Positions 47,398 to 55,666 of a DNA stretch of 64,000 nt are shown piece after piece. The notes below the pieces were generated by a model that worked only from the letters and a program-made list of their open reading frames with translations, was not told where the DNA came from and ran no database searches. Position 1 is the first letter of the stretch. Every line of letters begins with the position of its first letter. The stretch is from Allocoprobacillus sp002160865 (GTDB taxonomy: Bacteria; Bacillota_I; Bacilli_A; Erysipelotrichales; Coprobacillaceae), in contig NZ_AP031415.1 of the NCBI RefSeq assembly GCF_042850985.1, positions 1,550,001 to 1,614,000 on the forward strand, read 5' to 3'. The position numbers were made by a program, and so were the translations under genes.

Positions 47398-48069
47398 TTA
47401 GAAAAATAGCTGTTTTGCGATAAAGAACGCTAAAACAATAAATATAACGATAAAAACAATAATCACATAATTTAAAATAGTCACAAGTTTACTATCTTCT
47501 TGGTCTTCATCATCGCTATCTTCTTTTATATTTTCAACAGGTTCTTGATGTTTTTCTCTTTTTTCTGTCTTTTCTACTTTTTCACGTTTTGATTTTTTCT
47601 TATCTTCTTTCATAAAATCAGCCACTGTCAAACCTTCTTCATACTTTTTCAATTCTTCAGCATCTTCTTCTGGTGACATAGCCGCCAGTTTTTCTAGTAA
47701 AGACATCTTTTTTTGTGGTTCAGCTTTTACTTCTGATTGAGAAGCTTCACTATGTTGAGGCTGATGTTCTTCAGATTGTTTAATCTTATTTAAAATATCT
47801 AAGCGAGTATTATATTGTTCCTTACCCATATTTGTTTTTGCCTCATTTAATGCAGATTTAATATCTTCGCTATCTGGTTTTAACGTTTCATAAGACAATG
47901 GTTCCATCAAAGTATCTTGAATATCTTTTTGATGGTTTTGTGGAAGAAAAGATAAAAAATCATCATCCTCATCATCTTGTTCATATGTTACTTGACGATC
48001 AATTGCCACTTCTTCTTTCATTTCATCTCTTAACTCTTTGTATTTATTTATTCTTGTTTGTTTCTCCAT
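47398..48069 (-). CDS. Tail-anchored, highly charged protein of unknown function
   Basis: This 223-residue protein is mostly Lys/Glu/Asp/Gln and probably disordered. A short conserved-looking start (TRINKYKELRDEMKEEVAID) and a block LEKLAAMSPEEDAEELKKYEEG near 125 stand out. A single hydrophobic helix ends the chain (about 198-220), so the bulk faces the cytoplasm. It is upstream of cmk-der, with its own extended -10 (TGTTATAAT near 48090). I recognise no family; the layout would suit a scaffold or divisome-associated factor, but that is speculation. Confidence 0.72.
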   Translation of the reverse strand: MEKQTRINKYKELRDEMKEEVAIDRQVTYEQDDEDDDFLSFLPQNHQKDIQDTLMEPLSYETLKPDSEDIKSALNEAKTNMGKEQYNTRLDILNKIKQSEEHQPQHSEASQSEVKAEPQKKMSLLEKLAAMSPEEDAEELKKYEEGLTVADFMKEDKKKSKREKVEKTEKREKHQEPVENIKEDSDDEDQEDSKLVTILNYVIIVFIVIFIVLAFFIAKQLFF

Positions 48070-48176
48070 TTTACATCACCGCCACCATTATAACATAACT
48101 ATAAAAAATTATAAAATAAACTTTTAAAATAATTCCATTTAGTATATAATAGGCATATGAATAGGAGGTAAAAAAA

Positions 48177-48359
48177 ATGTATAAAGTGAATGAAAATTGT
48201 ATTGGTTGTGGTTCTTGCACAGCAGTATGTCCAGAAGTTTTCGATTTAAACGCTGATGGTGTTGCAGAAAACATTATTGGAGAAGTACCTGCTGAATTAG
48301 AAGAAGCTGCAAAAGAAGCAGCAGAATCTTGTCCAGTTGATGCAATTGTTAATGAATAA
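48177..48359 (+). CDS. fer: Ferredoxin, single [4Fe-4S] cluster
   Basis: This 60-residue acidic electron carrier has CIGCGSC (C8, C11, C14), C18 and the distal SCPVDAI (C52). This fits the Bacillus/clostridial one-cluster type, in which the second Cys set is lost. AGGAGG is eight to nine bases before the ATG. It is a monocistronic unit ended by the hairpin at 48366-48391. Confidence 0.95.
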   Translation: MYKVNENCIGCGSCTAVCPEVFDLNADGVAENIIGEVPAELEEAAKEAAESCPVDAIVNE

Positions 48360-48365
48360 GAAAAG

Positions 48366-48391
48366 AAGCTCTCTTGATTAGAGGGCTTTTT
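48366..48391 (+). terminator. Terminator of the ferredoxin gene
   Basis: AGCTCTC and GAGGGCT pair (one T-G) and are followed by TTTT. Confidence 0.8.
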
Positions 48392-48602
48392 ATTCTTTAT
48401 GAACACAATAACTATTCATTTCATTTTCAATGAGATGTTTCTTTGTTTCATTTTGTGGTGGTTCAAGAAAACTAATCGTATGGCATTTATGACACCAGAT
48501 AAAATGAATTCCCTGTAATTCTTTATATTCAATCAAAGGCTCTTTTGCCCCACATATACCACAAACATCTTTAATATTCGATTCTAAAACAACACTACGC
48601 AT
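48390..48602 (-). CDS. Small zinc-ribbon-like protein, unknown function
   Basis: This 70-residue protein has two CxxC pairs (CGICGAKEPL and WCHKCHTI) spaced to bind one zinc. The rest is acidic and polar. It has a promoter TTGAAG-16-TATAAT just upstream (about 48622-48649) and AGGAGG before the ATG. I do not recognise a specific family beyond zinc-ribbon. Confidence 0.7.
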   Translation of the reverse strand: MRSVVLESNIKDVCGICGAKEPLIEYKELQGIHFIWCHKCHTISFLEPPQNETKKHLIENEMNSYCVHKE

Positions 48603-48674
48603 ATTTCATCCTCCTTGCTTTTATTATAATCACTTTAACATCTTCTTCAATAAACTTCATCATACAAATATCGA

Positions 48675-48709
48675 CAAAAAAAGGAATATTCTTGAAAATA
48701 TTCCTTTTT
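48675..48709. terminator. Terminator of rluB
   Basis: AAAAAGGAATATT and AATATTCCTTTTT pair perfectly, with T and A runs outside; it is active for rluB on the minus strand. Confidence 0.85.
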
Positions 48710-48711
48710 GA

Positions 48712-49449
48712 TTATTTATGATTATTTTTTTTAGCTAAAGCCATAGCTTTTAAATCTTTGACTTCTTGAGGTTTTAAACGACGATATTGCTCCGGTTTTA
48801 AGCCTTTTAAATCAATCATACCCACACGTAAACGATGTAGTCTTTTTACAGGATGTCCCACTGCTTCAAACATCTTTTTCACCTGTCTATTTTTTCCTTC
48901 AATCAATTTAATCATCAACATCGTTGTGCCATGTTCTTCATCTTTACCAACAATTTTAATACGACAAGGTAATGTTTTTACACCATCTAAATAAATACCT
49001 TTTTCTAATTGATGCACTGTCAATCCACTGATTAATCCTTTAATGCTGACTTCATAAACCTTTTCAAGATGAGAAGAAGGATGCATCATCAGATTCGCAA
49101 ACTCCCCATCATTGGTCATCAACAATAAACCAGATGTATCATAATCCAATCTACCTACTGGATAAATACGTTCCTGTACATCACCAAAATAATCAATCAC
49201 TGTTTTTCTCCCTAACTCATCACTTAATGAAGTGATACATCCTTTAGGTTTATAAAAAACATAATAAACTTTATTTTCACCTTGGAGAGCCTTTCCATCA
49301 ACCATGATCAAATCTCCTCGTTTCACTTTAAAACCTAATTCACTTACGACTTCACCATTGACTTCGACTCTCCCTTGACGAATAAGGTCTTCCGCTTTTC
49401 TTCTTGACGTATAGCCACTCGCCGCAATTGCTTTTTGTAGTCTTTCCAT
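48712..49449 (-). CDS. rluB: 23S rRNA pseudouridine synthase (RluB/RsuA family)
   Basis: This 245-residue enzyme has an N-terminal S4 RNA-binding domain (MERLQKAIAASGYTSRRKAE). The catalytic RsuA-type motif GRLDYDTSGLLLMTNDGE carries the active Asp. GKNRQVKKMFEAVGHPVKRLHR follows. ATG at 49449 has AAAGGACGGG upstream. As in B. subtilis it follows dacB-spmA-spmB, and here it also has a promoter inside the end of spmB. Confidence 0.94.
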   Translation of the reverse strand: MERLQKAIAASGYTSRRKAEDLIRQGRVEVNGEVVSELGFKVKRGDLIMVDGKALQGENKVYYVFYKPKGCITSLSDELGRKTVIDYFGDVQERIYPVGRLDYDTSGLLLMTNDGEFANLMMHPSSHLEKVYEVSIKGLISGLTVHQLEKGIYLDGVKTLPCRIKIVGKDEEHGTTMLMIKLIEGKNRQVKKMFEAVGHPVKRLHRLRVGMIDLKGLKPEQYRRLKPQEVKDLKAMALAKKNNHK

Positions 49450-49473
49450 AGTATCCCGTCCTTTCCAGATACC

Positions 49474-49501
49474 ATTATACATAATTTATGCAATTATACA
49501 A
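49474..49501 (-). promoter_or_regulatory. Internal promoter for rluB
   Basis: The minus strand has TTGTAT (49501-49496), a 16-base spacer and TATAAT (49479-49474). It overlaps the spmB stop region, so rluB can be expressed outside sporulation. Confidence 0.62.
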
Positions 49502-50003
49502 ACATTTTTAAATAAATCATAATCGCAAATATAACCGATAAACAATCCATTATTAAACCAATGGGTAAAGCATATCTGGTTCTTTTCATATGAATAGATG
49601 AAAAATAAATTGTGACAACATAAAATGTTGTATCACTGCCACTTTGAATCAATGTGGCCAGTAAACTCAAAGGATGATCCACACCAAAAGTTTCATAAAA
49701 AGAATATAAATAAGTTAATGATGCATTGGCACTGACCGGGCGTAATAGACCCAAAACAATGATATCTATAGGAATATGCAAAAGACTTAATAAGGGTGAA
49801 AACAAATGACTTAACAAATCAATTGTTCCACTGCTTTGTAATAATTGAATAAAAACCATTAAAGCCATAAATGTTGTAAATAATGTTCGACATAATTGCA
49901 GGGCATCTTTGACACCATCTATAAAATCATCAAATAAAGGAAGATGCTTCATCAAACCATCAATAAAAACACATAGAAGAAAAAGAAAAACAATCTTATT
50001 CAT
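49494..50003 (-). CDS. spmB: Spore maturation protein B
   Basis: This 169-residue membrane protein has the nucleoside-recognition/gate domain and LLRPVSANASLTYLYSFYETFG near the centre. It has four to five hydrophobic segments. SpmB with SpmA is needed for spore core dehydration and heat resistance. ATG at 50003 overlaps the spmA stop by eight bases, with AAAGGGTGAT upstream. Confidence 0.93.
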   Translation of the reverse strand: MNKIVFLFLLCVFIDGLMKHLPLFDDFIDGVKDALQLCRTLFTTFMALMVFIQLLQSSGTIDLLSHLFSPLLSLLHIPIDIIVLGLLRPVSANASLTYLYSFYETFGVDHPLSLLATLIQSGSDTTFYVVTIYFSSIHMKRTRYALPIGLIMDCLSVIFAIMIYLKMFV

Positions 50004-50565
50004 GATCAATCACCCTTTGCATGATTAAACCAATTATAATAATGGAAATACCAATCAAAAGCATATAAGGATAAAAAGCATAAATATCTTGTGAACCCAT
50101 TTGTTGTCTGATCATCAAAAGAGTAGATGGAAACAAAGACAATCCGGCTGTATTGATAATGACTAAGGTCAACATAGGACGACTGGGGCGTTTCGAGTGA
50201 GGATTAAGCTCTTGAAGTTTTTGAAAAGCCTTGACACCACTTATTGTGGCAAGAGTTCCTAATCCAAGTAGATTAGCAAGAATATTAGAAGATAAATAAG
50301 TATAGATGACTTTATTTTTAATAACGGATCCATAAATAAGATGAAAGAGTGGTTTCAATAAAAAAGAAAAATAATTCATAAAACCCGTTTTTTGAATAAC
50401 ATTTAAAAAACCACCCCATAAACAAGCAGATAAAATAACATTGAAAAATAAATCCCAAACCATATAAGGTGTATCCATCAAAGCATTCATCATAGCTTCT
50501 TCTTGATGGCAACACAAACCAATTATCAAAAAAACAACAACACTCCATTTCCATATTCTAGCCAT
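49996..50565 (-). CDS. spmA: Spore maturation protein A
   Basis: This 189-residue membrane protein, partner of SpmB, carries the gate domain with SACLWGGFLNVIQKTGFMN. The middle segment NILANLLGLGTLATISGVKAF and NTAGLSLFPSTLLMIR are also conserved. ATG at 50565 overlaps the dacB stop by eight bases, with GGGGAGTG five bases upstream. The dacB-spmA-spmB operon is as in B. subtilis. Confidence 0.94.
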   Translation of the reverse strand: MARIWKWSVVVFLIIGLCCHQEEAMMNALMDTPYMVWDLFFNVILSACLWGGFLNVIQKTGFMNYFSFLLKPLFHLIYGSVIKNKVIYTYLSSNILANLLGLGTLATISGVKAFQKLQELNPHSKRPSRPMLTLVIINTAGLSLFPSTLLMIRQQMGSQDIYAFYPYMLLIGISIIIIGLIMQRVIDHE

Positions 50566-51568
50566 TGAAACACTCCCCAAGCAGGATTCTTGTATATTTA
50601 AAAATAGTTGTCAAAAAGTTTTGATGCGTCACTTGATAAATAGGTTTTTGATCAATATAGACTTGTAAAACATCACCTGTTGATTGTAAAGAAACATTTT
50701 GGCTTTCTTGACCACAATAATATAAATCTTGATCAATTAAAAAAGAATGACCATGATATTGATAAATCCCTTTAGATAAAACAAGAACATTTTGATATTT
50801 TTTAAAACATTCTTCATATTTTTGTTGATGAAATTCAAAATCATTACCACAATTAAATGTCACAATAATTAAAGACACATCATCCTGAATAGCCCTTGTG
50901 ACTAAAGTTCTTTTGGCTTTTTTTGTATATCCAGTTTTTCCACCTACACAATATTCATATTCGTTTAATAGTCTGTTTTTATTATGCCATGTTCCCCCTC
51001 CATCTTCTCTTTGATAAGTTTCTTTCATCACAATATCATTAAAAATAGGATTCAATGAACAATATGACATCAACAAAGCCATATCATAGACACATGATTG
51101 ATTTCCATCATCTTCTTCATCTAAACCAGTTGGATTAGAAAAATGAGTTCTTGTCATGTTTAATTCCTGTGCTTTTTGATTCATCATATCAACAAAATTT
51201 TCAATACTTCCACCAATATTTTTTGCAATGACATTCGCTGCATCATTTCCACTTCTTAAAAGGAGTCCATGTAGAAGATCTCTTAAATTCATTCGATCAC
51301 CTATATGTACATAGATGCCACTTCCCCATGCTTCATTGACTTCTTCACCTATTTTGTATTCATCATCCAATTGACCATTTTCAATCGCAACAATAGCTGT
51401 CATAATTTTAGAAATAGATGCTACACTTTGTACTTCATAAATATCTTTTCCTTCTAATACATTTTGATGCGTACTCTCCATCACAATATAAGATTTTCCC
51501 TGAAAATCAACAGCATGAACAGGCATCATACATAAAAGGAAACATAAAAAAAACACACTTTTCTTCAT
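50558..51568 (-). CDS. dacB: Sporulation-type D-alanyl-D-alanine carboxypeptidase
   Basis: This 336-residue penicillin-binding carboxypeptidase starts with a signal peptide (MKKSVFFLCFLLCMMPVHA). The SxxK motif is in SVASISKIMTA, SxN in LRSGNDAAN and KTG in VGGKTGYTKKA. In Bacillus, DacB trims cortex peptidoglycan side chains. ATG at 51568 has AGGTGATT upstream, and a sigma-E-like promoter lies at 51584-51611. Confidence 0.92.
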   Translation of the reverse strand: MKKSVFFLCFLLCMMPVHAVDFQGKSYIVMESTHQNVLEGKDIYEVQSVASISKIMTAIVAIENGQLDDEYKIGEEVNEAWGSGIYVHIGDRMNLRDLLHGLLLRSGNDAANVIAKNIGGSIENFVDMMNQKAQELNMTRTHFSNPTGLDEEDDGNQSCVYDMALLMSYCSLNPIFNDIVMKETYQREDGGGTWHNKNRLLNEYEYCVGGKTGYTKKAKRTLVTRAIQDDVSLIIVTFNCGNDFEFHQQKYEECFKKYQNVLVLSKGIYQYHGHSFLIDQDLYYCGQESQNVSLQSTGDVLQVYIDQKPIYQVTHQNFLTTIFKYTRILLGECFNG

Positions 51569-51583
51569 ATAATCACCTATAAT

Positions 51584-51611
51584 ACTATATGAAATAAAAA
51601 GTGTGTTATGA
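51584..51611 (-). promoter_or_regulatory. Possible sigma-E promoter of dacB-spmA-spmB
   Basis: On the minus strand, TCATAAC (51611-51605), 13 bases and CATATAGT (51591-51584) approximate the sigma-E consensus. The -10 is identical to that of cotE. The dacB operon is a sigma-E target in B. subtilis. Confidence 0.55.
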
Positions 51612-52136
51612 TTTTTTCTTCCATTCTGGATGAGAATTGATATATTGAATTGTTTCATCTAATCCATGATCATGAAGATAATGTAAAAGATGTTCTAAAA
51701 ATTGACGTGTCTGTGGATGCATGATATAAGAATGCTTCCCATTTTCATAATAAGCCAAAGGAAAGGTATCACGGTATTTCTTTCCTTTATAAGTTTGACT
51801 GGCTGCAATACGATCACAAAACATTTCTAAAACATAGCGTGTAGGCATTTTTGCGGGTTGTAGTCCTGTACGTGTAAAGTCAACCCAAAACTCCCAGTGA
51901 TGTTTATTTCTCCCTTTATGATGTAACCATGCCAAAGAATATCCTTTTTCACGACGTTCTACTGAATTAGGAGATTTATCTCCTTGAAAATATTTCATAC
52001 CCGTTGAAAATTCACACCATGCATATTTTGACATATCATGTAATAGACCCTGTTTATATAAACCAATACGAAAACATAACTTCATGACTTTCCATTTATG
52101 TTTTGTTATGGTTTTGAAATGTCCTAAAGTTTTCAT
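51606..52136 (-). CDS. DUF5662 family protein
   Basis: This 176-residue protein is rich in His, Trp and Tyr. The start HFKTITKHKWKVMKLCFRIGLYKQGLLHDMSKY and the pattern WLHHKGRNKHHWEFWVD are the recognisable features of DUF5662. The His/Asp pairs LLHDMS and HHKGRNKHH hint at an HD-like metal site. Function is unknown. GGGTGATT precedes the ATG. Confidence 0.78.
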   Translation of the reverse strand: MKTLGHFKTITKHKWKVMKLCFRIGLYKQGLLHDMSKYAWCEFSTGMKYFQGDKSPNSVERREKGYSLAWLHHKGRNKHHWEFWVDFTRTGLQPAKMPTRYVLEMFCDRIAASQTYKGKKYRDTFPLAYYENGKHSYIMHPQTRQFLEHLLHYLHDHGLDETIQYINSHPEWKKKS

Positions 52137-52207
52137 CAAATCACCCGTATCTAGTATACAATGTTTTATATTTGAAGTAAATCTCTTTATTTTTTTTCAA
52201 ACAGTGT

Positions 52208-52226
52208 TATAATGTAAGCGATGTGT
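52208..52226 (+). promoter_or_regulatory. Extended -10 promoter with overlapping weak cre-like motif
   Basis: TGTTATAAT (-10 at 52208-52213) is followed by TGTAAGCGATGTGT (52213-52226), which matches the cre consensus except at its last two bases. The promoter is good; the cre call is weak. Confidence 0.45.
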
Positions 52227-52243
52227 AAGAGGAGGTTTGAGAG

Positions 52244-52615
52244 ATGGCAATTAAAGTTGATGTTCGCACAAATATTAATGACTATGAATTAACACTTGAA
52301 AAATGCTCTGAAATTATTACATTACTACAGGACACATATCAGAACATTAGAAATGATATGTATGCCCGTTTTCTAAGTACACGTATATTAATCAAAACAC
52401 TGACAGTTGTTGCATTTTTGATTATTTTATATTTATTAACACACAGTGCATTTTTCTTATATTCAACTCCTATCTTTATGATAGTCGCATTAATATTAGC
52501 CATTGGCACTGCTGAATATATTGTCACAAAAACACGTAAAGAAATTGTTATTCAATTAAAGCATTATAAAAAAGCACGTGAACAATTATTGCAATATGAA
52601 AAAATCAAGTTCTAA
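52244..52615 (+). CDS. Small two-helix membrane protein, unknown function
   Basis: This 123-residue protein has an N-terminal helical cytoplasmic part (about 1-45), two adjacent membrane helices (about 50-70 and 72-92) and a basic helical tail. The hairpin topology leaves both ends in the cytoplasm. AGAGGAGG lies about ten bases before the ATG. No family recognised. Confidence 0.72.
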   Translation: MAIKVDVRTNINDYELTLEKCSEIITLLQDTYQNIRNDMYARFLSTRILIKTLTVVAFLIILYLLTHSAFFLYSTPIFMIVALILAIGTAEYIVTKTRKEIVIQLKHYKKAREQLLQYEKIKF

Positions 52616-52628
52616 GACTTGATTTTTC
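52601..52628 (+). terminator. Terminator after the two-helix membrane protein gene
   Basis: AAAATCAAG and CTTGATTTTT pair around TTCTAAGA; the stop codon lies in the loop. Confidence 0.75.
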
Positions 52629-52660
52629 AAATATAAGTTATTTGCTTTAAGCAATAATCA

Positions 52661-53230
52661 TTATGATTTCTTTAATTTTAAACCATCTTTAAAAGCTTCT
52701 CCAACACGTTCACTTACGCGATAATAGCCATGTGTATAAGGATCAAAGGCTATGGCTTTAACCAAAGACATATCTATATGATCATCTTTCATAACTTTCT
52801 CGTCAGCAGTTATATTTACAACTTTACCAATAACTCCACAACCATATTCATTGGTCTGATATTCAATAAATTCACACTCTAAACAAAGAGGAAATTCTTG
52901 AATCACTGGAGCATCAACCATTTGAGCATGTGAAGCCGTTAAACCACTGTTTTCAAATTTATGAGATTCTTTATTCCCAGACACAATTCCAAAATAATCT
53001 GCTTCGACAATATGGTCTTCATCAGCAATACTGACTGTAAAAGCACCTCTAGCTTTAATATTTTTGACTGTTTTATGTGTTTCTGTTAAATTCAAAGCAA
53101 CTGTCCCTCTTTCCTGCATTGTTCCCCATGCAGCATTCATAACATCCACACTACCATCTTCATTATAAGTTGCAATCATTAAAACAGGCATTGGAAAAAT
53201 ACCTTCTGTCAAATTTAATTTTTTTCTCAT
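52661..53230 (-). CDS. Flavin reductase-like FMN-binding protein
   Basis: This 189-residue split-barrel flavoprotein has FPMPVLMIATYNEDGSVDVMNAAW at the N-terminus, typical of the flavin-reductase/FlaRed family. KNIKARGAFTVSIADEDHI and GVIGKVVNITAD follow. It probably binds FMN and uses NAD(P)H. It is divergent from an HxlR-type regulator, a common redox-responsive pairing. Confidence 0.85.
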   Translation of the reverse strand: MRKKLNLTEGIFPMPVLMIATYNEDGSVDVMNAAWGTMQERGTVALNLTETHKTVKNIKARGAFTVSIADEDHIVEADYFGIVSGNKESHKFENSGLTASHAQMVDAPVIQEFPLCLECEFIEYQTNEYGCGVIGKVVNITADEKVMKDDHIDMSLVKAIAFDPYTHGYYRVSERVGEAFKDGLKLKKS

Positions 53231-53310
53231 ACTAATAACCCCTTTCTACATTTGAATTGACATTATCTCAACTCTTAAATATAATTTTAACAAGTCTTAT
53301 AAAAAATACA

Positions 53311-53335
53311 AGTACTGTCAATTATAATAGGTACT
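53311..53335. promoter_or_regulatory. Inverted repeat overlapping the hxlR -10 (candidate operator)
   Basis: AGTAC (53311-53315) and GTACT (53331-53335) are inverted arms around TGTCAATTATAATAG, which contains TATAAT (53323-53328) for the regulator gene. The position in the divergent gap fits an HxlR autoregulatory site. Arms are only five bases. Confidence 0.5.
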
Positions 53336-53355
53336 ATCTTAAAGGAGAGTGCAAT

Positions 53356-53688
53356 ATGATTAAAAATTATATAGAAAATGCTCATTTTGAAGAAACAGGA
53401 TTTAGCTATACATTATCATTAATATCTGGTAAACATAAAATGGTCATTCTATATTGCTTAATGGAATTTGAAATTGTTCGCTTTAATGAACTAAAACGTT
53501 ATTTAAAAAATATTACTGACAAAACATTAAGCCACAATTTAAAGGAGCTGGAAAATGATAGACTTATAATCAGAAAAGAATACCCTCAAATTCCACCTAA
53601 AGTAGAATATAGTTTAAGTGAAAAAGGAAAATCTTTAATGAAGGTCTTAGATCAGCTGTGTGTCTGGGGCGAAGAACATCGTGAATAG
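53356..53688 (+). CDS. HxlR-family winged-helix transcriptional regulator
   Basis: This 110-residue MarR-like regulator has SLISGKHKMVILYCLMEFEIVRFNELKRYL, then the recognition region ITDKTLSHNLKELENDRLI and the wing YPQIPPKVEYSLSEKGKSL, all hallmarks of HxlR. ATG at 53356 has AAAGGAG upstream. The N-terminal Cys that HypR/YodB-type sensors use is not evident near the start. It probably controls the divergent flavin reductase. Confidence 0.9.
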   Translation: MIKNYIENAHFEETGFSYTLSLISGKHKMVILYCLMEFEIVRFNELKRYLKNITDKTLSHNLKELENDRLIIRKEYPQIPPKVEYSLSEKGKSLMKVLDQLCVWGEEHRE

Positions 53689-53706
53689 TATTACTATTCT
53701 TTTTTT
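53683..53706 (+). terminator. Terminator of the hxlR-type gene
   Basis: GAATAGT and ACTATTC pair around ATT and are followed by TTTTTTT. Confidence 0.78.
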
Positions 53707-54248
53707 ATATTCTCCAGAATCTTTCTAACATTATGAGCAGCATCTTCTTGAATTTCAATAATTTTTGCTCCACGACTTCTAGCTACTTCTCTTAAATCCA
53801 CTGCAATTGCTGTATGAAATGAACAACCAATAACTAAGAAAATATCACCTGGTTTTAAATCATATACCATTTCATATGCTTTGGCATAGTTTGGTGCAGG
53901 ATCACCATATAATACTGGTTTATTGTATAATGACCACGCTATATCCATTTCATCATCTTCTGGCAAACCACCATGTAATTCTAAAGCATCACTTCCTGCC
54001 TGTTTATGTAAACCATCAATATTCATGGTTATAACAGGTATCTTATATTGGGCTAAAGCAATATGAGCATCATTAGGTTTTGCTCCATTCATGTTGTCTT
54101 TTAATTGTTTAACAACTTCATTATATTCTTGATGATGTGTATTTGCATAATCTCTAAATAATTTTTCTCTAATATCTGGTCTTTCCATAAATGTAGGAAT
54201 ATTTGATTGTTTTGATATTCCTGCTCCTGTAAATGCTATAATTTTCAT
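53694..54248 (-). CDS. Sir2-family NAD-dependent protein, zinc module absent
   Basis: This 184-residue sirtuin has the Rossmann motif FTGAGISKQSNIPTF, MNIDGLH and the catalytic LHG (ELHGGLP). GDIFLVIGCSF corresponds to the GTS region. The four zinc Cys of canonical bacterial sirtuins are missing and the protein is about 50 residues shorter. It may be an ADP-ribosylation or NAD-processing variant rather than a deacetylase. AAGGAGGG precedes the ATG at 54248. Confidence 0.82.
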   Translation of the reverse strand: MKIIAFTGAGISKQSNIPTFMERPDIREKLFRDYANTHHQEYNEVVKQLKDNMNGAKPNDAHIALAQYKIPVITMNIDGLHKQAGSDALELHGGLPEDDEMDIAWSLYNKPVLYGDPAPNYAKAYEMVYDLKPGDIFLVIGCSFHTAIAVDLREVARSRGAKIIEIQEDAAHNVRKILENIKKE

Positions 54249-54316
54249 TAAGTGTCCCTCCTTTTGTTTTACATAATTATACATCATAACTAATAATCGA
54301 TAAAATAAAATTCTTT

Positions 54317-54997
54317 TTAAAAAATCATATCATTTTTAATATACTTACTTCCCTCTTTTATACTTAAACGATGCATCTGATCATGATATTTTTCAATAAA
54401 ATGTTTGACCCATTGGGGATTTGTTTTAGAATAATCTCTCAATGCCCAGCCAATAGCCTTATTAATAAAAAACTCATGACTTCCCAAATTATTGACAATA
54501 ATCTTTTCTAATAACTCTGTATTTGTCTTTTCTTTTCTACATAACTGATGATCAATAGCAATTCTTCTTACCCAAAAATCTTTATCTTGTGACCATTGCA
54601 ACATCAAATCATCTACTCGACAATCTTTCAAACCAATTTCTCCGATAATTCTATCAAATAAATCAATAGTATCCCACCATTGTTTGATTTGGATATATTT
54701 TTGAATATGTTCAATATCTTCATATACAAGATATTGTTTCATAGTATGTAAATAATCTCCAACAAGATATTGAAATTCTCTATGTTCATCTTTATAACAT
54801 TGATCAAGAAATTGCCAATCTATAGATTTTTTCTTCTTCTCTTGTTTTAAAAAATCTTTATAAACTTGTTTTCTTTGAGGCGTAGGCAAACCATAAAAAA
54901 CAAATTGATTACGCATATATAGAGCCATTTGTAAAGCTTTATCTTGATTAGCCCGTGCTTCAAACATCTCTTTTATTATCAAATATGAACTCATCAT
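54317..54997 (-). CDS. DNA alkylation repair enzyme (AlkD-like HEAT-repeat protein)
   Basis: This 226-residue all-helical protein has YGLPTPQRKQVYKDFLKQE near the N-terminus. WWDTIDLFDRIIGEIGL and FWVRRIAIDHQL provide the catalytic Trp/Asp/Arg pattern of AlkC/AlkD glycosylases for positively charged alkylpurines. AAGGAG is six bases before the ATG. Confidence 0.88.
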   Translation of the reverse strand: MMSSYLIIKEMFEARANQDKALQMALYMRNQFVFYGLPTPQRKQVYKDFLKQEKKKKSIDWQFLDQCYKDEHREFQYLVGDYLHTMKQYLVYEDIEHIQKYIQIKQWWDTIDLFDRIIGEIGLKDCRVDDLMLQWSQDKDFWVRRIAIDHQLCRKEKTNTELLEKIIVNNLGSHEFFINKAIGWALRDYSKTNPQWVKHFIEKYHDQMHRLSIKEGSKYIKNDMIF

Positions 54998-55017
54998 GAA
55001 ACACTCCTTTGTTTTTA

Positions 55018-55491
55018 TTATGGATTAACTGATGACTTTATTATACCATATTGATGAATATAAAGCTCGGCTCCTTTCACAAAAAAATCATGACGTTTTT
55101 GTGTCAATTCTGCTGGTTCTTCTTTCCATACCTGTTCAATCATTTCATGATGTTCCAGTAAAATCTCACATAATGACAAGGCAGAATATGACATATCATA
55201 TAATTGATAGAATTGTATAATTCTTTGATCTAAGAGCTGATTATAGTGTTGTTTACTTGTATGTACCAAAGAATCTTGACATTGATAGTGACGATAATAT
55301 AAACAAGGCTTACAAATATCATCTCCTTCTATTGTTAACTGACATAATAATGTTGGATTTTGAACAATAAGATTGGCTATTCTATAAAAATCATGGCCTC
55401 TTTTTTGAACAGGAACAAATCTTTCAATACCAGTTCCATATAATTTGATAATATCCATAAAATGATGTGGTTTTATTGTTATTTTCTCCAT
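55018..55491 (-). CDS. DUF1284-like protein with CxxC motif
   Basis: This 157-residue soluble protein begins ITIKPHHFMDIIKLYG, like the RPHHLLC start of DUF1284. A CKPCLYYRHYQC segment near 65-76 carries three Cys, possibly a metal site. Function unknown. ATG at 55491 has GGGAGG upstream. Confidence 0.65.
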   Translation of the reverse strand: MEKITIKPHHFMDIIKLYGTGIERFVPVQKRGHDFYRIANLIVQNPTLLCQLTIEGDDICKPCLYYRHYQCQDSLVHTSKQHYNQLLDQRIIQFYQLYDMSYSALSLCEILLEHHEMIEQVWKEEPAELTQKRHDFFVKGAELYIHQYGIIKSSVNP

Positions 55492-55666
55492 TTTTATACC
55501 TCCCATTCCATTATCTCATGTTTTCTATTTTCTATTCTTTTATTTTTATTAAGAATTTATAAATAAAGTCTTGTGAATTTGCGAATTTTTTATCAAAAAA
55601 GTCATCAAATATACATTTTGTTTAAAAAAATATTTTCTACTTTAGCAAAATCCATACCTTTTTCAA

